Assembly: GCF_000725545.1 (NCBI RefSeq)
Contig: NZ_JNZP01000001.1
Location: 124,001-188,000 of the forward strand
Direction: 5' to 3'
Length of the DNA stretch: 64,000 nt
Origin: Streptomyces exfoliatus
GTDB lineage: Bacteria; Actinomycetota; Actinomycetes; Streptomycetales; Streptomycetaceae
Part shown: positions 6,776 to 16,517 of the stretch, piece by piece
How the letters are laid out: each line of letters begins with the position of its first letter
Position numbering within the stretch: position 1 is the first letter of the stretch
Translations under genes and position numbers: made by a program
Notes under the pieces: generated by a model
Seen by the model: the letters and a program-made list of their open reading frames with translations, nothing else
Told to the model about the DNA's origin: nothing
Database searches by the model: none

Positions 6776-8104
6776 ATGACCGCTGAGGCCATAGAGGCAG
6801 GCCCCCGCCAGGGCGTCACCGCGACCGGTGACACTCCGCTGCGGATCGCTCTCCTCACGTACAAGGGAAACCCTTTCTGCGGCGGTCAGGGCGTCTACGT
6901 CCGGCACCTCTCCCGCGAGCTGGCCCGCCTCGGTCACCACGTCGAGGTCATCGGCTCGCAGCCGTACCCCACTCTCGACGAGGGCGTCCCGCTCACCGAG
7001 ATCGCCAGCCTCGACCTCTACCGCTCGCCGGACCCGTTCCGGACGCCGAAGCGCGACGAGTACCGGGACTGGATCGACGGTCTCGAGGTCGCCACCATGT
7101 GGACCGGCGGCTTCCCCGAGCCGCTCACCTTCTCCCTGCGGGCCCGGCGCATGCTCGCCGCCCGCCGCGGGGACTTCGACGTCGTCCACGACAACCAGAC
7201 CCTCGGGTACGGGCTCCTCGGCGGCCCGCGCGCCATCGGCGCCCCGCTCGTCACCACGATCCACCACCCCATCACCGTCGACCGGCAGCTCGAACTCGAC
7301 GCCGCCGCCGGCTGGAAGCGCCGTGCCTCCGTCCGTCGCTGGTACGCCTTCACCCGCATGCAGAAGCGGGTCGCCCGCCGGCTGCCGTCCGTGCTCACCG
7401 TCTCCGGCACCTCCCGGCGGGAGATCGTCGACCACCTCGGCGTCCGCGACGACCGCATCCGGGTCGTCCACATCGGCGCCGACACGGACCTGTGGTCGCC
7501 CGACCCGGCCGTCGCCGAGGTCCCCGGCCGGATCGTCACCACCTCCAGCGCCGACGTCCCCCTCAAGGGCCTGATCCACCTGATCGAGGCGCTCGCCAAG
7601 CTCCGCACCGAGAACCCGGCCGCGCACCTCGTCGTCGTCGGCAGGCGGGCCGAGGACGGGCCGGTCGCCGCGGCCATCGAGCGGTACGGGCTCGACGGCG
7701 CCGTCGAGTTCGTCAAGGGCATCAGCGACGCCGAGCTCGTCGACCTGGTCCGCTCCGCCCAGGTCTCCTGCGTGCCCTCGCTGTACGAGGGGTTCTCGCT
7801 GCCCGCCGCCGAGGCGATGGCCACGGGCACCCCCCTCGTCGCCACCACCGGCGGGGCCATCCCCGAGGTCGCGGGGCCCGACGGCGAGACCTGCCTCGCG
7901 GTGCCGCCTGGCGACGCGGGGGCGCTTGCCGCCGCGCTGGGGCGGGTGCTGGGTGACCCGGGCCTTCGGGCCCGGCTGGGGGCGGCCGGGCGCGCCCGGG
8001 TGCTGGAGCGGTTCACCTGGGCGCGGGCCGCGCAGGGCACCGCAGAGCTGTACCGCGAGGCGGTCGCCGCGCAGGGCGCCGGTGTGCGCGGGGGCGCAAG
8101 GTGA
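6776..8104 (+). CDS. Glycosyltransferase family 4 (GT-B)
   Basis: 442 aa. The N-terminal GT-B domain begins near residue 22 with RIALLTYKG and the Gly-rich GGQGVYVRHLSREL, which binds the acceptor/phosphate. The C-terminal nucleotide-sugar domain carries the E-x7-E motif in YEGFSLPAAEAMATG (Glu338 and Glu346). Predicted to be a retaining, cytoplasmic or membrane-peripheral enzyme. It opens a three-gene operon with a methyltransferase and a toroid-fold protein, suggesting the making or modification of one glycoconjugate. The shared upstream KstR box hints at a link with sterol or lipid metabolism. Confidence 0.9.
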   Translation: MTAEAIEAGPRQGVTATGDTPLRIALLTYKGNPFCGGQGVYVRHLSRELARLGHHVEVIGSQPYPTLDEGVPLTEIASLDLYRSPDPFRTPKRDEYRDWIDGLEVATMWTGGFPEPLTFSLRARRMLAARRGDFDVVHDNQTLGYGLLGGPRAIGAPLVTTIHHPITVDRQLELDAAAGWKRRASVRRWYAFTRMQKRVARRLPSVLTVSGTSRREIVDHLGVRDDRIRVVHIGADTDLWSPDPAVAEVPGRIVTTSSADVPLKGLIHLIEALAKLRTENPAAHLVVVGRRAEDGPVAAAIERYGLDGAVEFVKGISDAELVDLVRSAQVSCVPSLYEGFSLPAAEAMATGTPLVATTGGAIPEVAGPDGETCLAVPPGDAGALAAALGRVLGDPGLRARLGAAGRARVLERFTWARAAQGTAELYREAVAAQGAGVRGGAR

Positions 8105-8156
8105 CACCTCGCGCCTGCCCACAACGTTCCGTCAACACCGAAAGCAGGACGACCCC

Positions 8157-8894
8157 GTGCTGACCGTCGACTTCACCCGCTTCCCGCTCGCCCCCGGCGA
8201 CCGTGTGCTCGATCTGGGCTGCGGTGCGGGCCGGCACGCGTTCGAGTGCTACCGGCGCGGCGCCCAGGTCGTGGCCCTCGACCAGAACGGCGAGGAGATC
8301 CGCGAGGTCGCCAAGTGGTTCGCGGCCATGAAGGAGGCCGGGGAGGCCCCCGCGGGCGCCACCGCCACCGCGATGGAGGGCGACGCCCTCAACCTGCCCT
8401 TCCCCGACGAGTCCTTCGACGTCGTCATCATCTCCGAGGTCATGGAGCACATCCCGGACGACAAGGGCGTGCTCGCCGAGATGGTCCGCGTGCTCAAGCC
8501 CGGCGGCCGGATCGCGATCACCGTGCCCCGCTACGGCCCCGAGAAGGTCTGCTGGGCGCTCTCCGACGCGTACCACGAGGTCGAGGGCGGCCACATCCGC
8601 ATCTACAAGGCCGACGAGCTCCTCGGCAAGATCCGGCAGGCCGGCCTCAGGCCGTACGGCACGCACCACGCGCACGCGCTGCACTCGCCGTACTGGTGGC
8701 TGAAGTGCGCCTTCGGCGTGGATAACGACAAGGCGCTGCCCGTCCGCGCCTACCACAAGCTCCTGGTCTGGGACATCATGAAGAAGCCCGCCCTGACCCG
8801 GGTCGCCGAGCAGCTGCTCAACCCGGTCGTCGGCAAGAGCTTCGTGGCGTACGCGACCAAGCCCCACCTTCCCGAGGCGGACGCGGCCAAGTGA
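8157..8894 (+). CDS. Class I SAM-dependent methyltransferase (Methyltransf_11 type)
   Basis: 245 aa from GTG 8157. SAM-binding motif I VLDLGCGAGRH lies at about 17-27, the acidic VVALDQN after it, motif II NLPFPDESFDVVIISEVMEH near 80-100, and motif III LKPGGRIAITVP. It lies 52 nt after the glycosyltransferase, and its stop overlaps the GTG of the next gene (GTGA), so it is part of the same operon. Acceptor unknown; the family often methylates lipids or quinones. A longer in-frame open stretch upstream overlaps the glycosyltransferase and is not used. Confidence 0.88.
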   Translation: MLTVDFTRFPLAPGDRVLDLGCGAGRHAFECYRRGAQVVALDQNGEEIREVAKWFAAMKEAGEAPAGATATAMEGDALNLPFPDESFDVVIISEVMEHIPDDKGVLAEMVRVLKPGGRIAITVPRYGPEKVCWALSDAYHEVEGGHIRIYKADELLGKIRQAGLRPYGTHHAHALHSPYWWLKCAFGVDNDKALPVRAYHKLLVWDIMKKPALTRVAEQLLNPVVGKSFVAYATKPHLPEADAAK

Positions 8895-9982
8895 CGAGCC
8901 CCGAGCGGATCGCCGAGCACCTCGTGCTGCCCGGCGTCCTCACCGCCGAGCAGGCCGCCGAGACGGTCACCGGGATACTCGCCGTCCAGCGCGAGGACGG
9001 CGCCATACCGTGGTTCCGCGGCCATCACCTGGACCCGTGGGACCACACCGAGGCCGCCATGGCCCTGGACGCGGCGGGCGAGCACGCCGCCGCGACCCGC
9101 GCCTACGAGTGGCTCGCCCGGCACCAGAACGGCGACGGCTCCTGGTACGCGGCCTACCGCGACGGCGACCCGGACGACGTCACCGACCGGAGCCGGGAGT
9201 CCAACTTCGTCGCCTACATCGCGGTCGGCGTCTGGCACCACTACCTGTCGACCGGCGACGACGCCTTCCTCGACCGGATGTGGCCCGTCGTCTTCGCCGC
9301 CGTCGAGTTCGTCCTCGGGCTCCAGCAGCCCGGCGGCCAGATCGGCTGGAAGCGCGAGGCCGACGGCACCCCGGTGAACGACGCGCTGCTCACCGGCAGT
9401 TCGTCGATCCACCAGGCGCTCCGCTGCGCCCTCGCCATCGCCGAGACCCGCGAGGAGCCGCAGCCGGACTGGGAGCTGGCGACCGGGGCGCTCGCTCACG
9501 CGATCCGCAGCCACCCGGAGCGTTTCCTCGACAAGTCGCGCTACTCGATGGACTGGTACTACCCGATCCTCGGCGGCGCGGTCACCGGACCGGACGCCCT
9601 GGCCAGGATCGAGGCCGACTGGAGCGCGTTCGTCGTGCCCGGCCTCGGGGTGCGCTGCGTGATCCCCAACCCGTGGGTCACCGGCGGCGAGAGCTGCGAA
9701 CTCGCTCTCGCCCTCTGGGCGATGGGGGAGTCCGACCGCGCCCTCACGATCCTCCAGGACATCCAGCACCTGCGGGCCGGGAACGGCATGTACTGGACGG
9801 GGTACGTCTTCGAGGGCGACGAGGGGGCGGGCAGGGCGTTCTGGCCCGAGGAGCAGACCAGCTGGACCGCGGGCTCCCTGCTGCTCGCGGTGGCGGCCCT
9901 GGGCGGCGAGGAGGCCACGGGCGCCGTCTTCGGCGGCGAACGCCTCCCGACGGGCCTCGAACCGGACTGCTGCGAGGCCTGA
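8891..9982 (+). CDS. Prenyltransferase/terpene-cyclase-fold (alpha/alpha toroid) protein
   Basis: 363 aa, no signal peptide, so cytoplasmic, unlike the exported toroid protein at 186. Repeats include ILAVQREDGAIPWF near 31-45, YEWLARHQNGDGSWYAAY near 72-89 and a VEFVLGLQQPGGQIGW segment near 138-153. The aromatic/Gly-rich QxxDGxW motifs are those of squalene-cyclase-like QW repeats, but no DXDD or DCTAE catalytic signature is evident. The GTG start overlaps the methyltransferase stop. It is probably a binding partner or an atypical hydrolase acting on the product of the glycosyltransferase and methyltransferase. Confidence 0.8.
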   Translation: MTSPERIAEHLVLPGVLTAEQAAETVTGILAVQREDGAIPWFRGHHLDPWDHTEAAMALDAAGEHAAATRAYEWLARHQNGDGSWYAAYRDGDPDDVTDRSRESNFVAYIAVGVWHHYLSTGDDAFLDRMWPVVFAAVEFVLGLQQPGGQIGWKREADGTPVNDALLTGSSSIHQALRCALAIAETREEPQPDWELATGALAHAIRSHPERFLDKSRYSMDWYYPILGGAVTGPDALARIEADWSAFVVPGLGVRCVIPNPWVTGGESCELALALWAMGESDRALTILQDIQHLRAGNGMYWTGYVFEGDEGAGRAFWPEEQTSWTAGSLLLAVAALGGEEATGAVFGGERLPTGLEPDCCEA

Positions 9983-10111
9983 GCGCGCAAGGGCGCCCGT
10001 TCCTTCACGCGTGCCCGTCACCCGAGTTCCCGTACCCGTACGGAGTCGTCCGGGTGGCGGGTGCTCGGGCCCCGGGTGAGGCTGACGCCATCACCCCAGG
10101 GAGGTCCCGTC

Positions 10112-10663
10112 GTGCCCAGAAGTCTTTCGCGCGGTGTCGTGGCGCTGCTGCTGTCCTGCACCCTGCTCCTGACCACCGCCGCCTGCGGCGGTGACGGCGA
10201 GGCCCAGAGCGTGAGCGGCGCCCCGACCCCGACGGCGTCCGCGAGCTTCGAGCAGCAGAAGCTGGCGAAGACGCGGTTCGTGGCCAACGCCGGTCTGGCC
10301 GCGGGTGCCACGTACCAGTGGATCGTGAAGCCGTACCGCGCGGGCAAGTTCAAGAAGGGCGCCGACGGTCGCACCTTCGCCCTGGTGAAGGCGGGCCTCG
10401 CGGGCGCGTTCACGTACAACCGGCTCAAGGCGGCGACGAACAACGCCAAGGGCGATCCGCTGCTCTCGAAGGCGGTCGCGCCGCTCACGGCCGGCATCGA
10501 GTCGCTCAAGGACCTGGGGACGAAGCTCCGCAAGGGCGAGGTGGGCGACGCGGACGTCGGCGCCTTCGAGGGAGTCATCAACAGCGTCAAGGACGCGGGG
10601 AAGAGCGCGGGCGCCGAGGTCGTCGACAAGGTGCCGAGCGCCTCGCAGCTCAGCGGCGGCTGA
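10112..10663 (+). CDS. Lipoprotein of unknown function
   Basis: 183 aa from GTG 10112, with GGGAGG about 10 nt before it. The signal peptide ends at the lipobox TTAAC (Cys26). The mature protein has a short Thr/Ser-rich linker, then an all-helical domain with a central KFKKGADGRTFALVKAGLAG and a pattern of alternating Lys/Ala-rich helices (ESLKDLGTKLRKGE, INSVKDAGKSAGAEV). Only 5 nt separate it from the convergent F420 oxidoreductase gene. No recognised family. Confidence 0.78.
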   Translation: MPRSLSRGVVALLLSCTLLLTTAACGGDGEAQSVSGAPTPTASASFEQQKLAKTRFVANAGLAAGATYQWIVKPYRAGKFKKGADGRTFALVKAGLAGAFTYNRLKAATNNAKGDPLLSKAVAPLTAGIESLKDLGTKLRKGEVGDADVGAFEGVINSVKDAGKSAGAEVVDKVPSASQLSGG

Positions 10664-10668
10664 CCGGG

Positions 10669-11679
10669 TCAGGCGTTGAGCTCCGCGAGCAGACCGAGCG
10701 TGGCGGGGTCCGGTGACGTGACGAGGAGGTCCGTCACCGGGCCCCGCCGCCATGTCTCCAGGCGGGCGGCGATCCGCCGCCGGGGGCCGACGAGTGAGAT
10801 CTCGTCCGCGAAGGCGTCCGGCACCGCGCGTACGGCCTCCTCCCGCCGCCCGGCCGCGAACAGCTCCTGGATGCGCCGGGCCTCCTTCTCGTATCCCATC
10901 CGTCCCATCAGGTCGGCGTGGAAGTTGCGGGCCGCGTGCCCCATGCCGCCGATGTAGAAGCCGAGCATCGCCTTGACCGGCAGCAGCCCGGCCGCCACGT
11001 CCTCGCAGAGCTGGGCGCGGACCATGGGGGCGACGAGGAAGCCCTCGGGGAGTGCCTCCGGCAGGGCGTACACCTCGGCCCAGCGGTCGGGCGTCCAGTA
11101 CAGCGGCAGCCAGCCGTCGGCGAGGGTGAGGGTCTGCGCGATGTTCCTGGGGCCCTCGGCGCCGAGGAGGACGGGGACGTCGGACCGGAGCGGATGGGTG
11201 ATGGGCTTGAGGGCCTTGCCGAGGCCGGTGCCGTCCGCCCCGGTGTACGGGTGGGAGTGGTGGCGCCCGTCGAGCCGGACGGGGCCCTCGCGGCGCAGGA
11301 CCTGGCGGACCACGTCCACGTACTCCCGGGTCGCGGTCAGCGGGGAGCGGGGGAAGGGGCGCCCGTACCATCCCTCGACGACCTGCGGTCCCGACAGGCC
11401 GAGCCCGAGCAGAACCCGTCCGCCGGAGAGGTGGTCGAGCGTGAGGGCGTGCATCGCGGTGGTGGTGGGGGCGCGGGCCGCCATCTGCGCGACGGCGGTG
11501 CCCAGCCTGATGCGGCTGGTGTGGGCGGCGATCCAGGTGAGCGCGGTGAAGGCGTCGGAGCCCCAGGCCTCCGCCGTCCACACGGAGTCGTAGCCGAGCC
11601 GCTCGGCCTCGCGGGCGAGGTCGAGATGGGCGGGGGAGGGGCCGCGGCCCCAGTAGCCGAGGGCGAGTCCGAGTCGCAT
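10669..11679 (-). CDS. LLM-class F420-dependent oxidoreductase, Rv3520c-like
   Basis: 336 aa, TIM-barrel luciferase-like family. The N-terminus MRLGLALGYWG, the segment FTAEAWGSDA-like VWTAEAWGSDAF (about 34-45), ALTLDHLSGGRVLLGLGLSG, QVVEGWYGRPFP and GLGKALKPITHPLR follow M. tuberculosis Rv3520c closely as I remember it. Rv3520c lies in the KstR-controlled cholesterol cluster and uses coenzyme F420. The start is ATG 11679 with AAAGG about 10 nt upstream; ATG 11688 is possible. A perfect CTGACG-N3-CGTCAG palindrome ends 15 bp before the start. Likely reduces or oxidises a sterol-side-chain or related CoA intermediate. Confidence 0.88.
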   Translation of the reverse strand: MRLGLALGYWGRGPSPAHLDLAREAERLGYDSVWTAEAWGSDAFTALTWIAAHTSRIRLGTAVAQMAARAPTTTAMHALTLDHLSGGRVLLGLGLSGPQVVEGWYGRPFPRSPLTATREYVDVVRQVLRREGPVRLDGRHHSHPYTGADGTGLGKALKPITHPLRSDVPVLLGAEGPRNIAQTLTLADGWLPLYWTPDRWAEVYALPEALPEGFLVAPMVRAQLCEDVAAGLLPVKAMLGFYIGGMGHAARNFHADLMGRMGYEKEARRIQELFAAGRREEAVRAVPDAFADEISLVGPRRRIAARLETWRRGPVTDLLVTSPDPATLGLLAELNA

Positions 11680-11693
11680 GCCCCGCATCCTTT

Positions 11694-11708
11694 CTGACGA
11701 TCCGTCAG
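11694..11708. promoter_or_regulatory. CTGACG-N3-CGTCAG palindrome before the F420 oxidoreductase
   Basis: CTGACGATCCGTCAG is a perfect 6-bp inverted repeat with a 3-bp spacer. It sits 15 bp before the start codon, where a bound protein would cover the promoter or transcript start. The same palindrome recurs at 21648 and 27240. No KstR box accompanies this copy. Confidence 0.65.
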
Positions 11709-11794
11709 TTCGGGTGTTGCGGGGACTGTACGGCAACGGCCCCCCGCCCGGAAGGGATTCCGGACGAGGGGCCGTGTGCGCGCGTACGGCGGGA

Positions 11795-12646
11795 TCAGCC
11801 GCGCTGGATGCCCGTCGTGTCCTGGAGGACGCCGCGGCGGCCGTCCTGCGTCTGCGCCACCAGGGCGGCACCGCGCTGCTCCACCGCCAGGTACCAGGTA
11901 CCCGGAGCCAGTTCGGCGATCGGCGCCTGCGAGCCGTCCTCCGCGTACAGCGGACGGGCGACCGGGACGGCGAACCAGAACGGAGCGAAGTCCCCGGCCG
12001 GCTGAGCCTGCGGGGCCTGCTGCTGCGGCTCCGGCTGGTGCGGGGCCTGCTGCTGCGGGGCGCCGGCCTGCGCGCCGAACGACTGGCCCGCACCCTGCGA
12101 GGGATCCTGCGGACCGCCGTACGGCTGGTGCTGCTGCGCGCCCGGGTAGCCGTAGCCGCCGGGGACGCCCTGCTGGCCGGGCTGCATGCCGTACGGCTGC
12201 GGGGTCTGCGGCTTGGGCGCGGGGAGGAGCGGGGCCTTGAGGGCGGGGACCAGCGGGCCGGCCACGGCGGCACCGGCCGCGACCAGGGAGGCGATGAGGC
12301 CGAGGATCAGGCCCGCGCCGGCGTTGTCCGACTCGAAGATCCACATCAGCACGGTCCAGGCGGCGGCGATGGTGAACGCGGCACCGACCTGACCGAGCTC
12401 CAGGCCGGCCACCTTGCGCGGCTGCGGCAGCGCGCGGGAGACGACGACGAGGGCGACGCCGGCGATGCCGAGGAGGAAGGAGCCCCAGCCGAGCGGCGAC
12501 GCCTCCCACGCGTTGATGCTGTCGAACTGGTCGCAGACCGCGTCCGGGGCGTCGCAACCGGAGATGCCCAGGAACGAGGCGATGAACAGCACCACCGCTG
12601 CGCCGATCAGCACGCCATCGCCTCGGGTGAGGGAGCGGATATTCAC
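11795..12646 (-). CDS. Four-helix membrane protein with proline/glutamine-rich tail (DUF5336-like)
   Basis: 283 aa. Four transmembrane segments are visible (about 12-30, 50-70, 86-105, 110-135). They are followed by a Pro/Gln/Gly/Tyr-rich low-complexity linker (about 145-215) and a C-terminal globular segment (FAPFWFAVPVARPLYAEDG...WYLAVEQRGAALVAQTQDGRRG) that looks like a small beta domain, probably cytoplasmic. The layout resembles mycobacterial 34-kDa antigen-like DUF5336 proteins. Function unknown. No signal peptide other than the first helix. Confidence 0.75.
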   Translation of the reverse strand: MNIRSLTRGDGVLIGAAVVLFIASFLGISGCDAPDAVCDQFDSINAWEASPLGWGSFLLGIAGVALVVVSRALPQPRKVAGLELGQVGAAFTIAAAWTVLMWIFESDNAGAGLILGLIASLVAAGAAVAGPLVPALKAPLLPAPKPQTPQPYGMQPGQQGVPGGYGYPGAQQHQPYGGPQDPSQGAGQSFGAQAGAPQQQAPHQPEPQQQAPQAQPAGDFAPFWFAVPVARPLYAEDGSQAPIAELAPGTWYLAVEQRGAALVAQTQDGRRGVLQDTTGIQRG

Positions 12647-12751
12647 GTAAGAGTCCTTCGTCGGTCGTCGGTCGTCGCGTCGGGGTGGCGCTCAAGGTTC
12701 GTGGCACGGGGGAGGCCCCATCGTACGGAGCGAATCTATCGCCCGCCGGTT

Positions 12752-13645
12752 CTACCCCTTGAGGTAGGTGGCGATGCCGTCCGCGATCCCCTGGGCGGCC
12801 TTCTGTCGCCACGTCGCCGACGTGAGCAGCGTCGCATCCTTCGGATCACGCATATTGCCGCATTCGACGAACACCTTGGGGACGGTTGAGAGATTGAGTC
12901 CGCCGAGGTCGTCGCGGACGTCCAACCCCGTGCCGTCGCCCAGGTAGTTGGCGGGCGCCGTTCCGGTGGCGCGGGCGAACCGGTCGGCGATCCGCTCGCC
13001 CAGCTCACGGGAGGGGCCGACGATCTTCGCCGTGTCGGCGGACCCCCCGCGCACGGATGCGGGAAGGATCACATGGAATCCGCGGTGGCCGACGGCGGAA
13101 CCGTCCGCGTGGACGGAGACGACGGCGTCGGCGCGGGCCGCGTTGCCGATCCGCGCACGCTCGTCGATGCACGGGCCCCAGGGGCGCTCGGCGTCGTGGG
13201 TGAGGACGACGGTGGCGCCGCGGGCGGTGAGGAGGTCGCGGAGCCGGTGGGAGACGTCGAGGGTGAACGACGCCTCGGTGTATCCCGCGTTCGTGGAGGT
13301 GCCGGTGGTGTCGCACTCCTTGCGGTTGGTGCCGATGTTCACCTTCTGGTTGATTTCCGTGGAATGACGGAAATTGCCGGGGTTGTGACCGGGGTCGATG
13401 ACGACGGTCCGTCCGGCGAGGGAGAGAGCCGGCTGGGGTGAGGCGGAGGCCAGAGGGGGCCGGGACGCGGTCGCGCTCGCGTGTCCGGTCGTCGGGGACT
13501 GCGGGCTCTGCGGGCTCTGCCCGGACTTCCCCGTCGGCGGCGAGGCCTGGGAGGCCCCGCACCCGGCGAGCACGGCGCAGCAGCCCGTGGCGGCGAGGAC
13601 GAGGGCGAGGGTACGGCGGGCGGTGTTCCGGTGGTCGTACGGCAC
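12752..13645 (-). CDS. N-acetylmuramoyl-L-alanine amidase (Amidase_3), lipoprotein-like
   Basis: 297 aa. It cleaves the amide bond between muramic acid and the stem peptide outside the cell. The start GTG 13645 gives a signal peptide with the lipobox-like AVLAGC (Cys29). A Ser/Pro/Gln linker follows (about 32-72), then the zinc-dependent domain: VVIDPGHNPGN with His87, the zinc-ligand Glu124 in YTEASFTLDV, SVHAD with His179, and VFVECGNMRD with the catalytic Glu near 265. A much longer open frame continues upstream past 16000, but it runs antisense to the next genes and is not coding. Confidence 0.92.
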   Translation of the reverse strand: MPYDHRNTARRTLALVLAATGCCAVLAGCGASQASPPTGKSGQSPQSPQSPTTGHASATASRPPLASASPQPALSLAGRTVVIDPGHNPGNFRHSTEINQKVNIGTNRKECDTTGTSTNAGYTEASFTLDVSHRLRDLLTARGATVVLTHDAERPWGPCIDERARIGNAARADAVVSVHADGSAVGHRGFHVILPASVRGGSADTAKIVGPSRELGERIADRFARATGTAPANYLGDGTGLDVRDDLGGLNLSTVPKVFVECGNMRDPKDATLLTSATWRQKAAQGIADGIATYLKG

Positions 13646-13807
13646 GCCCGCGACTTTAGGGCCTTTGCGGGGAGAAACCGCGTAGGGATAGGTCGCAGGT
13701 TGGTCACCGGCTTCGCAGATCGGTGGACGCGTGTGAGTGAACCGTGAAGGGTAGGTGGGAAGAGGCGACGGTGGGGTGTCACCGCGCATGGACCACGAGG
13801 GGGAACC

Positions 13808-15820
13808 GTGGTGGGGGAAGAACCGACCGACGCACGTCCCGAACCGAACGACGCACGTCCCGAACCGAATGATTCCCGGCCCGAGCCGACGGATGCCCGC
13901 CCTGAGCCGGGCGACGCCCGTCCTGAGCCGGTCGATGACCGTCCCTGGGCCGCTCCCGTTCCGGCCGCTCCGACCGCTCCGACCGCTCCGACCGCTCCGA
14001 CCGCACCGCCTGCTCCGGTCGCACCGCCCGCTCCCGTGCCTCCCGTGGCTCCGGCCCCGCCCGTGGCTCCCGCCCCGGTCGCCGGGCCGCCCACGCTCGC
14101 CTTCGGGGCGCCGGCCGCCGCGGCCGCCGCCCCGCAGGGCGCCGCGCCCGGCCCCGTACCCCAGCCCGTGCCCGGTCCCGGCTGGGCGGAGGCGGGAGCC
14201 ACACCGCCGCCCGGCGCCCCGCCCGGCTACGGTCCGCCGCAGGGTTACGGCGGTCAGCCGCCCGGCTACGGCCCGCCCCCCGGCTACGGCGGTCAGCCGC
14301 CCGCGCAGCCGCCCGCCCAGCCGCGCGGGGAGGCGAACCCGGCCCAGGCCGCCATGATCGGCCTGCTCAACCTCTCCTGCCTGGGCCTCGGTTACGTCCT
14401 CTTGCGCAACTGGGTCGGCGCCGCGCTCTGCTGGATCGCCACCGCCGCCCTGCTCGTGATGGCACTTCCCGCCGACGTCGACGGCGTGCCCCAGGGGCTC
14501 CTCATCGGCTACGGCGTCTTCCTGCTCGCCGTCGCCGCCGACGGGGCCAGGCGCGGGCTGCGCGCGACCCTGCGGATCGGCGCCGCCTTCCGCCGCCTGG
14601 CGCTGCCGCTCGCGCTCGTGCTGCTCGCCGTGCCCGCGGGCGGTTCGCTCGCGTACGGGGCGGCCCGCGACGAGGCGAAGCAGCAGGCCCTGCTCGAACA
14701 GCTCGCCGCCGCCGACGCACTCGTGAAGTCCGCCGAAGGCCTCCCCTTCGACAAGGCCGAGCCGACCTTCCGCACGGCGCTCACCGCCTACGAGGACCTC
14801 GGGACGAAGCACGCGGGATCGCGGGCAGGGAAGCTCGTCCCCGCGCGGCTCGACACGTATTACGAGACGCTCTCCGCTCCGTACACCGAGAAGAAGTACT
14901 GCGCGGCCGTCCCGCAGCTCACGCACCTGCGGGGGCTCCCGGACACGGTCGACAAGACCCTCCTCGGCACCCGGCCCGCCAAGACCGACGAGCCGCTGGC
15001 CCACTCGCTCTACGAGTGCGGGGCGGCGGCGCTCGGCGTGGCGACCTCCGCGCCGGATGCCAGGGAGAGCTTCAACAAGCTCCTCGGCGACTTCCCGAAG
15101 TCGAGCCACGCGGCCCGCGTCGCCCCGGCCGTCGAGGCGTCGATCAAGACCCGGTCGTCCGCCCTCGCCGGGAGCGCCGAGCCCTGCGACACCACCGCGG
15201 AGCTGCGCGTCATCCGCGCCTCCGTCGACGGCATGCCCGACCCCTCCCTGGAGAACGCCGGGGACCAGGTCGCCGCCGCGGTCCAGAAGGGCGACTTCGC
15301 CTGCGGGACGGACCAGTTCAAGGACAAGGACTTCAAGAGCGCGCTCGACACGATGACGGCGTACGCCAAGGACTACCCGACGAGCCCGCAGGCCGCGCAC
15401 GCCCGCTCCATCGCCATCGCCGCCGAGATCGCCGAAGAGGAGGCCGACGCGGGGAAGAAGCTGCCCCCGGCCGACGTCCCCGGCGGCGCCCGGATGGTGA
15501 TGGTCGTGAGCAACGACGGCCCCGGCGAGGTCGAGCTGCTCTACACGGGCCCGATGACCGGCAAGGTCACCCTGAAGGCGTGCGGGACCTGCACGAAGTA
15601 CAAGACCCCGCTGCTGGTCAACTCGCCCAAGATCAAGGCCTGCACGGGACCGGCCTCGAAGTACCCGAAGGCGACCCTGCTGCTGCCCGCCGGCAACTAC
15701 CACTTCCTCCAGAAGCGGGCCGCCGGCACGTCCTCGGCCGGTGACACGAAGTCGAGCAAGGCGAAGATCGAACCGGGCTACTCCTACACCAACTGCCTCT
15801 ACGTGACCTCGCTGTACTGA
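13808..15820 (+). CDS. Large repeat-rich membrane protein with Cys-containing C-terminal domain
   Basis: 670 aa, start GTG 13808. Residues 8-42 are five copies of the 7-residue unit DARPEPx. Residues about 48-120 are Pro/Ala-rich with four TAP repeats. A GYG-x-PP/GGQPP low-complexity section follows (about 138-172). Three to four transmembrane helices lie between about 182 and 275. The remaining part is helical, with TPR-like spacing, and ends in a beta-type domain containing CGTCTK, KACTG and NCLYV cysteines. The Pro-rich N-terminus and membrane anchor suggest a scaffold. No family recognised beyond Streptomyces-type hypothetical proteins. It is divergent from the amidase. Confidence 0.8.
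   Translation: MVGEEPTDARPEPNDARPEPNDSRPEPTDARPEPGDARPEPVDDRPWAAPVPAAPTAPTAPTAPTAPPAPVAPPAPVPPVAPAPPVAPAPVAGPPTLAFGAPAAAAAAPQGAAPGPVPQPVPGPGWAEAGATPPPGAPPGYGPPQGYGGQPPGYGPPPGYGGQPPAQPPAQPRGEANPAQAAMIGLLNLSCLGLGYVLLRNWVGAALCWIATAALLVMALPADVDGVPQGLLIGYGVFLLAVAADGARRGLRATLRIGAAFRRLALPLALVLLAVPAGGSLAYGAARDEAKQQALLEQLAAADALVKSAEGLPFDKAEPTFRTALTAYEDLGTKHAGSRAGKLVPARLDTYYETLSAPYTEKKYCAAVPQLTHLRGLPDTVDKTLLGTRPAKTDEPLAHSLYECGAAALGVATSAPDARESFNKLLGDFPKSSHAARVAPAVEASIKTRSSALAGSAEPCDTTAELRVIRASVDGMPDPSLENAGDQVAAAVQKGDFACGTDQFKDKDFKSALDTMTAYAKDYPTSPQAAHARSIAIAAEIAEEEADAGKKLPPADVPGGARMVMVVSNDGPGEVELLYTGPMTGKVTLKACGTCTKYKTPLLVNSPKIKACTGPASKYPKATLLLPAGNYHFLQKRAAGTSSAGDTKSSKAKIEPGYSYTNCLYVTSLY
13829..13933 (+). 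repeat. 21-bp coding tandem repeat, five units
   Basis: Five 21-bp units encoding DARPEPx at the start of the membrane protein. The first two are nearly identical (GACGCACGTCCCGAACCGAA). Later units drift at third positions while keeping the peptide, which shows selection on the protein and unit gain by slippage. Confidence 0.8.
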
Positions 15821-15830
15821 CCCCCCGCGC

Positions 15831-16517
<687 letters not shown>

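Noticed and set aside
6776..9982. Terpene biosynthetic cluster
   Set aside because: No prenyl-diphosphate synthase, no DDxxD or DXDD motif, and no P450; the QW-repeat protein alone does not make a cluster.
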